Of a DNA stretch of 34,161 nucleotides, positions 8,376-17,082 are shown in pieces. The position numbers and the translations under genes were made by a program. The notes below the pieces were generated by a model, which ran no database searches, was not told where the DNA came from, and was given only the letters and a program-made list of their open reading frames with translations. Each line of letters opens with the position of its first letter. The first letter of the stretch is position 1. The stretch is from the NCBI GenBank assembly GCA_964539305.1, contig CAZIIM010000021.1, forward strand, positions 1-34,161, read 5' to 3'. Origin of the DNA: CAZNUM01 sp964539305. Its GTDB lineage: Bacteria > Fidelibacterota > Marinisomatia > Marinisomatales > TCS55.

Positions 8376-8785
8376 AAACCATTTCAGAAACCCTCGCTGA
8401 AATTCAGTCCGAGTTCGCCCTGTTTACCGATCCCAGGGATAAATACGTTTTACTGGTGGATTATGGGAAAGAGGCGCCCGGGCTGGATCCGGCAGAAAGA
8501 AATGAGAAGAACCGCATCCGCGGCTGTACGTCCCAGGCCTGGCTGACCTGTGAGGAGCAACCCGACGGTACCCTGGTATTCCACACCGATTCGGACGCCA
8601 TGATTGTCAAAGGGTTGCTTTCCCTTCTGGAGAAATTATTCAATGGCCGGACGCGACAGGAGTTACGGGAATTTTTAAATGAGAATCTATTGGATAAATT
8701 GGGTCTGGGAGGCACCATCAGCAGCCAGCGGACCAACGGATTCATGAGTGCACTGGAAAAAATAAAAAAGGATTATCTGAGTTAA
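8372..8785 (+). CDS. sufE: Cysteine desulfuration protein SufE
   Basis: SufE accepts sulfur from the SufS persulfide and passes it to SufB. The 137-residue protein has the family core: residues 20-30 DPRDKYVLLVDYG, then RIRGCTSQAWL, whose cysteine (about residue 51) is the persulfide carrier, and VKGLLSLLEKLFNGRT. The C-terminal helix LGLGGTISSQRTNGF is also standard. It overlaps sufD by 4 bases. Its presence shows a SufE-dependent system rather than the SufU type of Gram-positives. Confidence 0.95.
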   Translation: MKTISETLAEIQSEFALFTDPRDKYVLLVDYGKEAPGLDPAERNEKNRIRGCTSQAWLTCEEQPDGTLVFHTDSDAMIVKGLLSLLEKLFNGRTRQELREFLNENLLDKLGLGGTISSQRTNGFMSALEKIKKDYLS

Positions 8786-8788
8786 ACA

Positions 8789-9343
8789 ATGTCAACACTT
8801 ACAGAAGAACAAATCATACTGAAACGGGACTGTGAAGCGACCCTGATCCCCTTTGGAAATAAGGTTACCCTGCACAAAGGCGAAGAAGCTCAGATCACCC
8901 AAGCTTTAGGCGATAGCTACACGCTCATGATTCACGGGAATCTGGTGCGTGTAGAGGGAAAGGATGCGGATGCCCTGGGGAAGGAACCGGTGGAAGCACC
9001 CTGGAAACAGGACCAGGGCACTGACGGGCACGTGAGCGAAGCGGCGGTCTGGGAAGCCATGAAAACCTGTTACGACCCTGAAATCCCCGTCAATATTGTG
9101 GATTTAGGTCTCATTTATTCCTGTGAAATTACGGATCATGAAGAAGGTGGCTCGCGCGTGACGGTCAAAATGACGCTCACTGCACCGGGGTGCGGAATGG
9201 GAGACATTTTGGCCAATGAAGTGCTCCAGAAACTGGAAGGCCTTCCCAATGTAACCGATGCCCGGGTGGAACTGGTTTGGGATCCGCCCTGGGACCGATC
9301 CATGATTTCAGAAGAAGGTCGCTTACAGTTAGGACTGATGTAA
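8789..9343 (+). CDS. sufT: Fe-S assembly/maturation protein SufT (long DUF59/MIP18 type)
   Basis: The 184-residue protein starts 3 bases after the sufE stop. An N-terminal extension (residues 1-80) rich in beta strands precedes a DUF59 domain: CYDPEIPVNIVDLGLIY (94-110), then LTAPGCGMGDILANEVL (130-146) with the conserved Cys135. This two-part layout is that of the long SufT family found in suf operons. DUF59/MIP18 proteins help mature Fe-S proteins, and SufT is associated with cluster maturation, particularly under high Fe-S demand. The precise biochemical role of SufT is less settled than that of the other Suf proteins. Confidence 0.92.
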   Translation: MSTLTEEQIILKRDCEATLIPFGNKVTLHKGEEAQITQALGDSYTLMIHGNLVRVEGKDADALGKEPVEAPWKQDQGTDGHVSEAAVWEAMKTCYDPEIPVNIVDLGLIYSCEITDHEEGGSRVTVKMTLTAPGCGMGDILANEVLQKLEGLPNVTDARVELVWDPPWDRSMISEEGRLQLGLM

Positions 9344-9344
9344 G

Positions 9345-10556
9345 TTGCTGGATACTGCTCGTCTGAGAGAGGATTTTCCCATTTTCAGCCGTTCGGGGAA
9401 ACCCTTGGTTTACCTGGATAACGCGGCTACAACACAAAAACCAACCTTAGTTCTTCAGGCGGTTAACCGCTATTATGAATCGTACAATGCCAATATTCAC
9501 CGGGCCCTGTATGAAATAGGTGAAAAAGCCACCACCCAGTACGAAAACACCCGGGAGCAGGTCCGTAAATTCCTGAATGTTCCCCCTTCCCACAGCATCA
9601 TTTTCACCCGTGGAACAACCGAATCCATCAACTTAATCGCCTATGCCTGGGCCCGAAAAGCTCTGAAACCAGGCAATGAAATTGTCATTACGGAGATGGA
9701 ACATCACAGCAATCTGGTTCCCTGGCAACTGGCAGCACGGGACACGGGGGCCACACTGAAATATATTCCACTCACTTCAGAGGCTCAGCTGGATCTCACC
9801 GGGTTGGACGCCATGATTACCCACAAAACCAAACTGGTGAGTGTGGTCCATCAGTCAAATGTTTTCAGTAATCGGACACCTTTGGAAGCGATTTTGGATC
9901 GGGCTCGGTCCGTGGGCGCCGTCACCTGTGTGGACGGAGCCCAGAGCGTGCCCCACTTCCCCATCGATCTGATAGATTTGGAGACCGATTTTTATGCCTT
10001 TTCCGGTCATAAAATGCTCGGGCCCACGGGCGTTGGTGTTTTGATCGGAAGGACAGAACTCCTGGATGCAATGGATCCCTTCCTGGCTGGCGGTGAAATG
10101 ATTGATGCGGTTACTATGGATCATTCAACCTGGAACGAGGTTCCCTGGAAATTTGAGGCCGGTACACCCAATATTGCCCAGGTGATTGGATTGGGTGCAG
10201 CCATCGATTATCTGGAATCCATCGGAATGGAAGCAATCCAGAATCACGATCGTCAATTAACCCGGTACGCCCTTGAAAAACTTTCAGCGATTAAAAACAT
10301 TCAGCTATTCGGACAAGAAGATGCTCACGGCCCGGTGATTCTGTTCAACGTGGAGGGCATCCATCCGTTCGACTTAGCCAAATTCCTGGATCAGGATGGA
10401 ATTTGCATCCGGGCGGGTCACCATTGCGTTCAACCCGCCATTAATAAGCTGGGTCTGACGGCAGCGGCACGGGCCAGTTTCTACCTCTATAATACAGAAG
10501 AGGATATTAACAAACTTTGCACCAGTATTGAAAAAACTGCGCTCCTTTTCCGATGA
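9345..10556 (+). CDS. sufS: Cysteine desulfurase SufS (class II, PLP-dependent)
   Basis: SufS removes sulfur from cysteine as a persulfide for Fe-S assembly. The 403-residue protein starts at TTG 9345, one base after the sufT stop; the N-terminus LDTARLREDFPIF and VYLDNAATTQKP match the family, so this rare start is preferred. PLP-site features are visible: HHSNLVPW (120-127), DGAQSVPH (197-204) and FSGHKMLGPTG, with Lys223 as the Schiff-base lysine. The catalytic cysteine is Cys361 in RAGHHCVQP, the short-loop context of group II enzymes that depend on SufE. It ends the core suf operon. Confidence 0.96.
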   Translation: MLDTARLREDFPIFSRSGKPLVYLDNAATTQKPTLVLQAVNRYYESYNANIHRALYEIGEKATTQYENTREQVRKFLNVPPSHSIIFTRGTTESINLIAYAWARKALKPGNEIVITEMEHHSNLVPWQLAARDTGATLKYIPLTSEAQLDLTGLDAMITHKTKLVSVVHQSNVFSNRTPLEAILDRARSVGAVTCVDGAQSVPHFPIDLIDLETDFYAFSGHKMLGPTGVGVLIGRTELLDAMDPFLAGGEMIDAVTMDHSTWNEVPWKFEAGTPNIAQVIGLGAAIDYLESIGMEAIQNHDRQLTRYALEKLSAIKNIQLFGQEDAHGPVILFNVEGIHPFDLAKFLDQDGICIRAGHHCVQPAINKLGLTAAARASFYLYNTEEDINKLCTSIEKTALLFR

Positions 10557-10605
10557 AAGCAGTAATATTCAACACAAACGCACTCTAACTGTAAAGGGAT
10601 TGATT

Positions 10606-10869
10606 ATGGCAGAAGAGCAAAAAGAGAAAAAAATGTATAAATACCTGATCACCCTCCGGTGGTACATAGAGACCGACGAAGATTTAGTCGCCGGAGCCAA
10701 AGAAACGGATGAAAAACTTCTGGAAATTCTTCGGCATCGTGTGGACGGCAGCCGCAGTTGCAACCGCTGTCCTACCCGCCATCAGGAAGGGTACGGAATC
10801 CTGAACTACCATTATTTTATGGGAGCTAATAAACCGGTTTACATATCCACGGAAAAAATTCAGGACTGA
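10606..10869 (+). CDS. Small CxxC protein after sufS, unknown function
   Basis: This 87-residue protein starts at ATG 10606 after a purine-rich site (AAAGGGA at 10593-10599), 49 bases downstream of sufS on the same strand. An in-frame start at 10528 would lie inside sufS and is rejected. The N-terminus is charged (MAEEQKEKKMYKYLITLRWY), followed by an acidic region and SCNRCPTRH, a CxxC motif next to His that could bind metal or a cluster. The rest (GYGILNYHYFMGANKPVYI) is aromatic-rich. It has no signal peptide or membrane helix. I do not recognise the family; its place at the end of the suf operon suggests a link to Fe-S metabolism, which is inference only. Confidence 0.75.
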   Translation: MAEEQKEKKMYKYLITLRWYIETDEDLVAGAKETDEKLLEILRHRVDGSRSCNRCPTRHQEGYGILNYHYFMGANKPVYISTEKIQD

Positions 10870-10960
10870 ACCGAAACACCCGTGTCCATAATATCAATAA
10901 ACTGAAAGAACTCCTTCATGCTTTTAATCCTTTTAAATCAAAGGTCCTTCAGCTAGCATC

Positions 10961-11395
10961 ATGAGTCAACGCGTTAGCTGGGAAAAATATTTTATGAACA
11001 TTGCCCGGGAGGTGGCCACCCGTTCCACCTGCAATCGGAAACATGTGGGTGCTGTGATTGTACGAAATAAAACAATCCTTTCCACGGGCTACAATGGATC
11101 CATTCGTGGTCTGCCTCATTGCGACGAAGTGGGACACGAAATGGAAAACGATCACTGTGTCCGCACCATCCATGCTGAAGCCAATGCCATCGTTCAGGCG
11201 GCCCGCCATGGGGTCCGGATCGATGATAGTGAAATCTACGTAACTGCCTCCCCCTGTTATGATTGTTTTAAACTCATTGCCAACGCCGGTATCCGGAAAA
11301 TATATTACTCTGAATTCTATCGGGATGAACGCATCCTGGAACACGCCCGGGAACTCCAAATCGAACTGGTGGATCTTTCACCGGCTGATTCCTGA
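10961..11395 (+). CDS. Zinc-dependent deoxycytidylate (dCMP) deaminase family protein
   Basis: The 144-residue protein has the complete cytidine-deaminase-like zinc site: HAEANAI (His71, Glu73 as the proton shuttle) and SPCYDC (Cys99, Cys102). The N-terminal WEKYFMNIAREVATRSTCNRKHVGA pattern and YNGSIRGLPHCDE are characteristic of dCMP deaminases (ComEB-like), which turn dCMP into dUMP for dTTP synthesis. The length is typical. It follows the suf operon by about 90 bases without a recognisable terminator, and it is convergent with the next gene, 51 bases away. Confidence 0.92.
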   Translation: MSQRVSWEKYFMNIAREVATRSTCNRKHVGAVIVRNKTILSTGYNGSIRGLPHCDEVGHEMENDHCVRTIHAEANAIVQAARHGVRIDDSEIYVTASPCYDCFKLIANAGIRKIYYSEFYRDERILEHARELQIELVDLSPADS

Positions 11396-11446
11396 AAAGT
11401 ATAAGCCGGATCAGTGGTTACGATGCTTGAAGAGCGATACCGGCAG

Positions 11447-13843
11447 CTACACCTGGAACCAGTAATTAAGTTTCAAAAAGAGGGAATTGGTTTTGCTGCG
11501 GTACCAGGTTTTATCCCCGCCAGAATAATAACCGCTGTCATTCAAATTCAGCACCACGAAAAAAGTACTGCCACGATGGTATTCCCACCGGAAGACGATG
11601 GTGCCCACCCAGTTATTGATTTTAAAATCGGGATCCCCGGTATAATTATAAGATTTTAAATCACGGGTTTCCGGTGCTATTAACTTATAAAATTTCTGGT
11701 AATCCATATTGACGTGAAACGGTTGTAAAAACATCTCCAGCGAAAGGTCCGGTGTAAACGCCCAGTTCAACCGGAGTCGGATGTCATCCGTCAACTGCTC
11801 TGATTCGGCATAAATAATACTGGTATCCGTTGATGCTTCCACAATCCCCACCCATTCCATGGAAGATGGGGTCAGATCCTGGGTTGCATCGACATTGAAT
11901 TGAATATTATCGCTGGGTTTCCAGGTCAGGGTCAGTCCTACCCGGTAGCCCCACCCGCGGAATTCCCCCCGGCCAATCCCAACCATGGGCTTAAGAGTAA
12001 GGTTCCGGCGACGATCGCTTTGAACCCAAATGTAGGCGTAGCCGTTATCCTCCGTCCTGAAAGCCCAGGCACGGGGATCTTTAAACGTATCGTTATCGTT
12101 AAAGGCGGCAAAATTAAAATGGAACCCCAGGCCGAAACTCCAGTAATTTTTCAAATTATTGGTTTGATTTGCGTCGATGGAGCGGGACAGGATTAAACCA
12201 TCTCCCCGCCCTTCTACCTTCAACTGGACAGAAAGATTATTATTCAAGTACCTCCCCCAGGGATCCTGTTTTCGTATGCCTCCCCTGATCATGGACCACC
12301 AGGCATTATTTCGGGTCATAAAACCCAGATCATTAATCTCAAACCGGGCATCGGTGAACCCGAACCCGGTGTTCAGTTCCCACCACTTGGGGTCTTTATA
12401 CCCCAGAAAGAACCGGAAGGCGGTCCCTTTTTTATTTTCATGATTGGAAACGGCCAGCTGCCCGGAAAATGCCAGCGCATTATCCAGAAAATTCAGGTTC
12501 CAGTCTGAACCCACGACTGTCGCAGGTTGAGCTCCCTGGGGACGGGCATCGGTGACCATCAATCCCACATTGGAATTGGTATTAAAAAGGGGCTGCTCAA
12601 TCCTGCCAATAAAATAATTGAAATACGGCTCCAGAAGGAACTGTTCCCGCTGCACCGTATCTCCCACCGTTTTTTCCAACACACCGTACTCACGGTCCGT
12701 TACACTTTCTATCACCCCAAAGGACAGCCCCTGCTCGGTCTGCCCCATGATCTTTACCGCACCCAGGATTTTCGTAGCGGCCGGCTGGGAAATAATTTGA
12801 CCCTCGTTCGGTGTAAAAAATCCAGGGCGTTTTCCGATACGACGGGAATGAAACAGTTGAATGCGATTCCGGAAGAAGGAACCCCCTTCCACAAAGAAGG
12901 GGCGTTTCTCTTCAAAAAAGGTTTCAAACGCGGTGAGATTCAGTACCGATGGATCGGCCTCAACCTGGCCGAAATCCGGATTAAAGGTAACATTGGCGGT
13001 GGTGCTGGAAGCCAAACCATATTTTAAATCCAATCCAATATTGTTCGTAAAACCGGACTGACCCACATTATCCTGTCCTGCCAAGAGATAGGGTAAAATT
13101 TCCAGGCGGCGCGGGGAAGGAACATTTTTTAAACCGGTTAGAATACCGAATCGGGATACCAGTCCCTGGGTCCCCTTCGGCCGGCCCGGCCATTGGACCG
13201 TTTCCTGTAACTGGTAAATACTTCGTTCAAATCTGACTCCCCAGACCAGCTCGTCACTAGTGGAAAACTGGAGCACCGAAAAGGGAATTTCCATCTCCAC
13301 GTACCAGCCGAGACTGTCCCTGGAGACATGCCCTTCCCAAACCGTATCCCAACTCAGGTCGTATTGCCGGTCTTTCGAAACGTACACATCCAGCTTGACA
13401 CCCGCTGCATTTATATTAAATAAATAACCGGTTTGATCGTCGTTCTTGGAATCGAATCCGACACCCACCCAATCACTATTGTAACTGAAACCCCGCATCC
13501 AGTCGTCCCTGCGGGTCATTCGTCCTGTAATTTCCCCGGGATGGGACTCGAAATTGCGAAAGGCGATATAGAGATTCACGTCATCATACAATATCCGGAC
13601 CTCTGTTTTTTCGGAAGGGGGAGCTAAATCAAGAGGATCGATCTGGAGGAAATCTTCAACCGGTGGTGCCTGGAACCATTGGGGATCATCCACCACACCA
13701 TCAATCACGGGGGGTGTGCTGGTCCGGGTGGCCTGGGCAACTTTAAGTTGCAGCCGGGTAGCGATCTCCTGCACCCGGGAAGGAACGGCTGCCACGAGAA
13801 AGGTTGCTGACGCAAACCAGAGGATAATATGGATTCGTTTCAC
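11447..13843 (-). CDS. DUF5916 outer-membrane protein with N-terminal CBM9-like domain
   Basis: The 798-residue protein starts at GTG 13843 with a signal peptide (KRIHIILWFASATFLVAA). Residues about 40-215 form a carbohydrate-binding family 9-like sandwich: PPVIDGVVDDPQW, then VRILYDDVNLYIAFR and GYLFNINAAGVKLD. The rest is a DUF5916 region with alternating hydrophobic strands, ending in a hydrophobic/aromatic stretch (SLFLKLNYWFQV) like those that close outer-membrane barrels. FFEEKRPFFVEGG and LGLDLKYGL-type motifs are typical. Such proteins are common in FCB bacteria and function is not established; glycan binding or uptake is only a guess. The gene is 91 bases downstream of the carboxyltransferase gene on the same strand, with a 7-bp hairpin but no T-tract between, so partial co-transcription is possible. 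Confidence 0.88.
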   Translation of the reverse strand: MKRIHIILWFASATFLVAAVPSRVQEIATRLQLKVAQATRTSTPPVIDGVVDDPQWFQAPPVEDFLQIDPLDLAPPSEKTEVRILYDDVNLYIAFRNFESHPGEITGRMTRRDDWMRGFSYNSDWVGVGFDSKNDDQTGYLFNINAAGVKLDVYVSKDRQYDLSWDTVWEGHVSRDSLGWYVEMEIPFSVLQFSTSDELVWGVRFERSIYQLQETVQWPGRPKGTQGLVSRFGILTGLKNVPSPRRLEILPYLLAGQDNVGQSGFTNNIGLDLKYGLASSTTANVTFNPDFGQVEADPSVLNLTAFETFFEEKRPFFVEGGSFFRNRIQLFHSRRIGKRPGFFTPNEGQIISQPAATKILGAVKIMGQTEQGLSFGVIESVTDREYGVLEKTVGDTVQREQFLLEPYFNYFIGRIEQPLFNTNSNVGLMVTDARPQGAQPATVVGSDWNLNFLDNALAFSGQLAVSNHENKKGTAFRFFLGYKDPKWWELNTGFGFTDARFEINDLGFMTRNNAWWSMIRGGIRKQDPWGRYLNNNLSVQLKVEGRGDGLILSRSIDANQTNNLKNYWSFGLGFHFNFAAFNDNDTFKDPRAWAFRTEDNGYAYIWVQSDRRRNLTLKPMVGIGRGEFRGWGYRVGLTLTWKPSDNIQFNVDATQDLTPSSMEWVGIVEASTDTSIIYAESEQLTDDIRLRLNWAFTPDLSLEMFLQPFHVNMDYQKFYKLIAPETRDLKSYNYTGDPDFKINNWVGTIVFRWEYHRGSTFFVVLNLNDSGYYSGGDKTWYRSKTNSLFLKLNYWFQV

Positions 13844-13934
13844 TGAAGAGTATGAAAAAGAATTGCTTGAACGAAATTAAAGGCGGGAAGTTAACACGGG
13901 GCAGCCGGACCTCCAAAATGATCCGGTTCCAGAC

Positions 13935-15008
13935 TCATTCTAATATGTGAGCAATGGTCTCCCTCAGGTGCTCCGGTTTTACAATTCGTTCGGCATGACC
14001 AAATTTTTCCAACCAGGCAGTGGTCTGAAAATCACGGGATACGGGTTTCCCAGTATACTGTTCAATGACCCGTTTCCCCGAGAAGCCGATATTACCAGCG
14101 TTGTATTCAAACAATTGCATCCCCCGGGAGGCGTAGCCAATGGCCACACCCCCAAGGGTTGGATCAGTAATAATCGTAATCAATTTCAGACCGGCNNNNN
14201 NNNNNNNNNNNNNNNNNNNNNNNNNNNNNNNNNNNNNNNNNNNNNNNNNNNNNNNNNNNNNNNNNNNNNNNNNNNNNNNNNNNNNNNNNNNNNNNGAGGT
14301 AATCCGGGAAGCGGCAGCCGCTTCATTGGCATGGCGCCGATCGTGATACAGAATCGAAGAACAGGCCTCAGGTGTAATCACCAGATAAGTGGAAAATTCA
14401 AGCGCCAGAGTCAGGTCCGTCCCGGTCAGAGCAATGGCACCACCACTGCAGGCCCGGTTGATAATGAAAGAAAGGGTAGGGACCTTCGCTTCCACCAAAG
14501 CCTGAATCGTATCGCCAATCCGCCATGCAATGCCTCCCTCTTCCGATTTCTCGGTAGGATCGGCGCCAGCTGTGTCAACAAAAATGATGATGATTCTGTT
14601 TTCCGCATTGGCAGCGTGAATCGCCCGGACAGCCCGTTCATAGGAAATAGCCGTAGGCATGCCGTGATTCCATTTTTTGATTTCTTCGGGATTCTTAAAC
14701 AGTTCCCGTAATTTCTCGTAATTGGAGGTTGGAGCGCTCTGTTGCCCAATCACCATGACTGGAATCGACTGCCCTTCAACCCTCAGTTCCCCCCGGTGCG
14801 TTTGGATGATACAGGCTCCTAAATCATCGCTGGTGAAACATTCCTCCACGTTGGAAAAGAGGGGTAAATAATCACTGTATCGGGGACGTTCCGGATGGAA
14901 AGAAAGGAGGTATTTTTCGTATTCTGAAAGCCGGGCCACAGGGTCGGTTTGTTCCCATAATCGGCCCTCCTGCTCGAAAGGTAAATAGTACGATTGTTGA
15001 CGACCCAT
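13935..15008 (-). CDS. Acetyl-CoA carboxylase-type carboxyltransferase, alpha-like N-terminus and beta-like C-terminus, interrupted by an assembly gap
   Basis: Before the gap (15008 to 14296) the protein resembles AccA: FHPERPRYSDYL, VMVIGQQ, KWNHGMPTAISYERAVR, IIIIFVDTAGADP, ACSGGAIALTGTD and VITPEACSSILYHD. After the gap (14195 to 13935) it resembles the C-terminal half of AccD: ITIITDPTLGGVAIGYAS, then NIGFSGKRVIEQYTG. With the literal 100 Ns the product would be 357 residues, too short to hold a full alpha plus beta, so the gap must hide several hundred more bases. It is either one alpha-beta fusion, in the reverse of the well-known beta-alpha order, or two adjacent genes accA and accD. 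It would transfer carboxyl from biotin to an acyl-CoA, probably acetyl-CoA. It is 20 bases after etfD in the same operon. Confidence 0.8.
   Translation of the reverse strand: MGRQQSYYLPFEQEGRLWEQTDPVARLSEYEKYLLSFHPERPRYSDYLPLFSNVEECFTSDDLGACIIQTHRGELRVEGQSIPVMVIGQQSAPTSNYEKLRELFKNPEEIKKWNHGMPTAISYERAVRAIHAANAENRIIIIFVDTAGADPTEKSEEGGIAWRIGDTIQALVEAKVPTLSFIINRACSGGAIALTGTDLTLALEFSTYLVITPEACSSILYHDRRHANEAAAASRITXXXXXXXXXXXXXXXXXXXXXXXXXXXXXXXXXXAGLKLITIITDPTLGGVAIGYASRGMQLFEYNAGNIGFSGKRVIEQYTGKPVSRDFQTTAWLEKFGHAERIVKPEHLRETIAHILE
14196..14295. other. Assembly gap of exactly 100 Ns inside the carboxyltransferase gene
   Basis: A run of 100 Ns is a scaffolding placeholder rather than a measured length. 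The sequence on its two sides belongs to different carboxyltransferase regions, which argues that the true gap is much longer. Confidence 0.98.
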
Positions 15009-15028
15009 GGCTGGCCGGAACCTCTACC

Positions 15029-17041
15029 TTACAGGCGATCAGCGATCAATTCAGCAATGTCGTACACCCGCATGGTTTCATCCTGGCCGGTCACTTTCCG
15101 GGCATCTTCCATCATAATCATGCAAAAATTACAGGCTGTTGCCACCGTATTCGCCTTCACCGATATGGCTTCTTCAAACCGCTCCACATTGATCCGTTTG
15201 CCGGTTTTGATTTCATACCACATATTGCCTCCTCCCGCACCGCAGCAGAAACTTTTATTCTTCGAGCGCTCCATCTCAACCATTTGCCCCCCCTTCCCCA
15301 GGACCGACTCCAGAACAGCGCGGGGAGCATCAAATTCACCCATATGGCGACCAAGGTAACAGGGATCGTGAACGGTTACATTCTGATTCAGGGATTGAGT
15401 CGGTTTAAGTTTTCCTTCTTTCAACAGCCGGGCAATCAGTTGGGAATGATGTATCACCTCCAATTCAACCCCCAGCTTCCGGTAGTCGTTTTTCAGGGTA
15501 GTAAGACAGTGGGGGCACTGTGTAATAATTTTCCGGATACGGTATTTTTTGAAGGTTTCCATGTTCTGTTCCGCCAGGATCTGAAATAAATATTCGTTCC
15601 CCATCCGCCGGGCGGAATCACCGGTGCAGGATTCTTCAGTCCCCAAGATGGCAAAATCCACACCCGCCTCGTTCAGAATTTTAACCACTGCCCGTGAAAT
15701 ATCTTTCCCCCGGTCGTCGTAGGCCCCTGCACAACCAGCCCAATACAGGTATTCAGCCGATTGCTTCTCCCGCATCACCGGCACATCCAGGCCTTCCGTC
15801 CACAGTTCCCGGTCTTCGCGGGCCATCCCCCAGGGATTTCCATACGTTTCCATTTTATTAAAACGATCGATCGCCTCCTGGGGAAAACGGCTCTCCATTA
15901 ACACAAGATCCTGACGAATACGCAGAATGTCCACCATAGGCTCATTCCCCACAGGGCAGGCCTCCACGCAGAAACCGCAGGTCGTACAGGACCAGACCGC
16001 TTCCTCCGACAGCATCCATTGGGTGACGGGTGTTTCGGAAGCTTTTCCTTGAGCAAGATCTGACAGATTTTGATTGAAGTAATACCGTTTATTCACCTCC
16101 AAAGCCGCCGGTGAAAGTTCCTTCCCCGTAATTGTGGCAGGACAGGCATCCTGACAGCGGTTGCACATGATGCAGGCATATCCGTCCAGTAGTTCCTTCT
16201 GCGGAAGTTGTTCAATCAGACTGACACCGAACTGCTCAACGGATTCATCCTCCAGATCCATTTTCTCCAAGGTGGTCCAGGATTCTCCATCGGTGGCAGC
16301 CATATGATTCAAGGGTCCCATAAATAAATGGGCGTGCTTGGAGTAGGGGAAATAGGGTAAAAAGGCTAAAATCAGTCCCAGGGCGAGCCACCAGAAAACG
16401 TGGTGCCAGAGCGTTAAACTGGTCGGTGAAAAACCTGCCCACAGTCCTCCAAGCAGGGTAGCAAAGGGTTGGCTCCAGTCAGTACCGGCCATGGCCGTAT
16501 CTACGGCGGCTCCCAGAAGGCGCGACCCCACATGGAAGAGAATAAAAAGTCCCACAATCAGGGAATCAATCCGGATACCTTTCCGGGCGGTTTCCGTTAA
16601 TAGGACAGGTTTCGGTATTTTCAAGCGCGCATCGCCCACAACAAACCGACGCACCAGAAAAACAAGGATTCCAAGTAAAACCAAGGTGCTGAAAACATCC
16701 ACAAATAGTCGATACAGAAATCCAATCCAGTGATGGGGGAAAAATTCAAAACCGGGAATCATGCCGTACAGGATATCAATCACATTCACCAGCATATAAA
16801 GGGTAAATCCCCAGGCCACCAGGGCGTGGACAACGCCGATCCAGGGCCGGGTTTTAAAGAGCGTTGACTGACTGATAAAAACGTAGAAGCCTCTGGGCCA
16901 TCTGGTTAGGACTTTTTTCCAATTCAGGGGTTCCACACTACGGCCAATGACCCTGAACATTCGGCCGAAGGTGATGGAGGAAACTCCCAGCGAAAGGACC
17001 AGGATAAAAATGAATGCAATTTTCTCAGCAACAGTTAACAT
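15029..17041 (-). CDS. etfD: ETF:menaquinone oxidoreductase, membrane heme/Fe-S protein (EtfD/EMO type)
   Basis: The 670-residue protein has an N-terminal membrane part (about residues 5-260, several helices with well-placed His residues, NarI-like), then two 4Fe-4S motifs CIMCNRCQDACP and CTTCGFCVEACP, then two CCG-type domains: YLYWAGCAG with ESCTGDSARRMGNEY, and VHDPCYLGRH with SFCCGAGGG and ATACNFC. This is the layout of EtfD (Mycobacterium Rv0338c), also called EMO, which takes electrons from ETF and reduces menaquinone. Its place directly after etfB and etfA supports that role over heterodisulfide reductase or glycolate oxidase subunits. It acts in the inner membrane and links acyl-CoA oxidation to respiration. 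Confidence 0.92.
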   Translation of the reverse strand: MLTVAEKIAFIFILVLSLGVSSITFGRMFRVIGRSVEPLNWKKVLTRWPRGFYVFISQSTLFKTRPWIGVVHALVAWGFTLYMLVNVIDILYGMIPGFEFFPHHWIGFLYRLFVDVFSTLVLLGILVFLVRRFVVGDARLKIPKPVLLTETARKGIRIDSLIVGLFILFHVGSRLLGAAVDTAMAGTDWSQPFATLLGGLWAGFSPTSLTLWHHVFWWLALGLILAFLPYFPYSKHAHLFMGPLNHMAATDGESWTTLEKMDLEDESVEQFGVSLIEQLPQKELLDGYACIMCNRCQDACPATITGKELSPAALEVNKRYYFNQNLSDLAQGKASETPVTQWMLSEEAVWSCTTCGFCVEACPVGNEPMVDILRIRQDLVLMESRFPQEAIDRFNKMETYGNPWGMAREDRELWTEGLDVPVMREKQSAEYLYWAGCAGAYDDRGKDISRAVVKILNEAGVDFAILGTEESCTGDSARRMGNEYLFQILAEQNMETFKKYRIRKIITQCPHCLTTLKNDYRKLGVELEVIHHSQLIARLLKEGKLKPTQSLNQNVTVHDPCYLGRHMGEFDAPRAVLESVLGKGGQMVEMERSKNKSFCCGAGGGNMWYEIKTGKRINVERFEEAISVKANTVATACNFCMIMMEDARKVTGQDETMRVYDIAELIADRL

Positions 17042-17082
17042 GGGTCAGCTTTTTTTGTTTTGTGTCCGCTGAAATATTCAGG

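Noticed and set aside
12527..13027. A 166-codon plus-strand open frame
   Set aside because: It is antisense to the DUF5916 gene and has no ribosome binding site or family features.
13947..14711. A 254-codon plus-strand open frame crossing the N gap
   Set aside because: It is antisense to the carboxyltransferase gene and is kept open only by the Ns.
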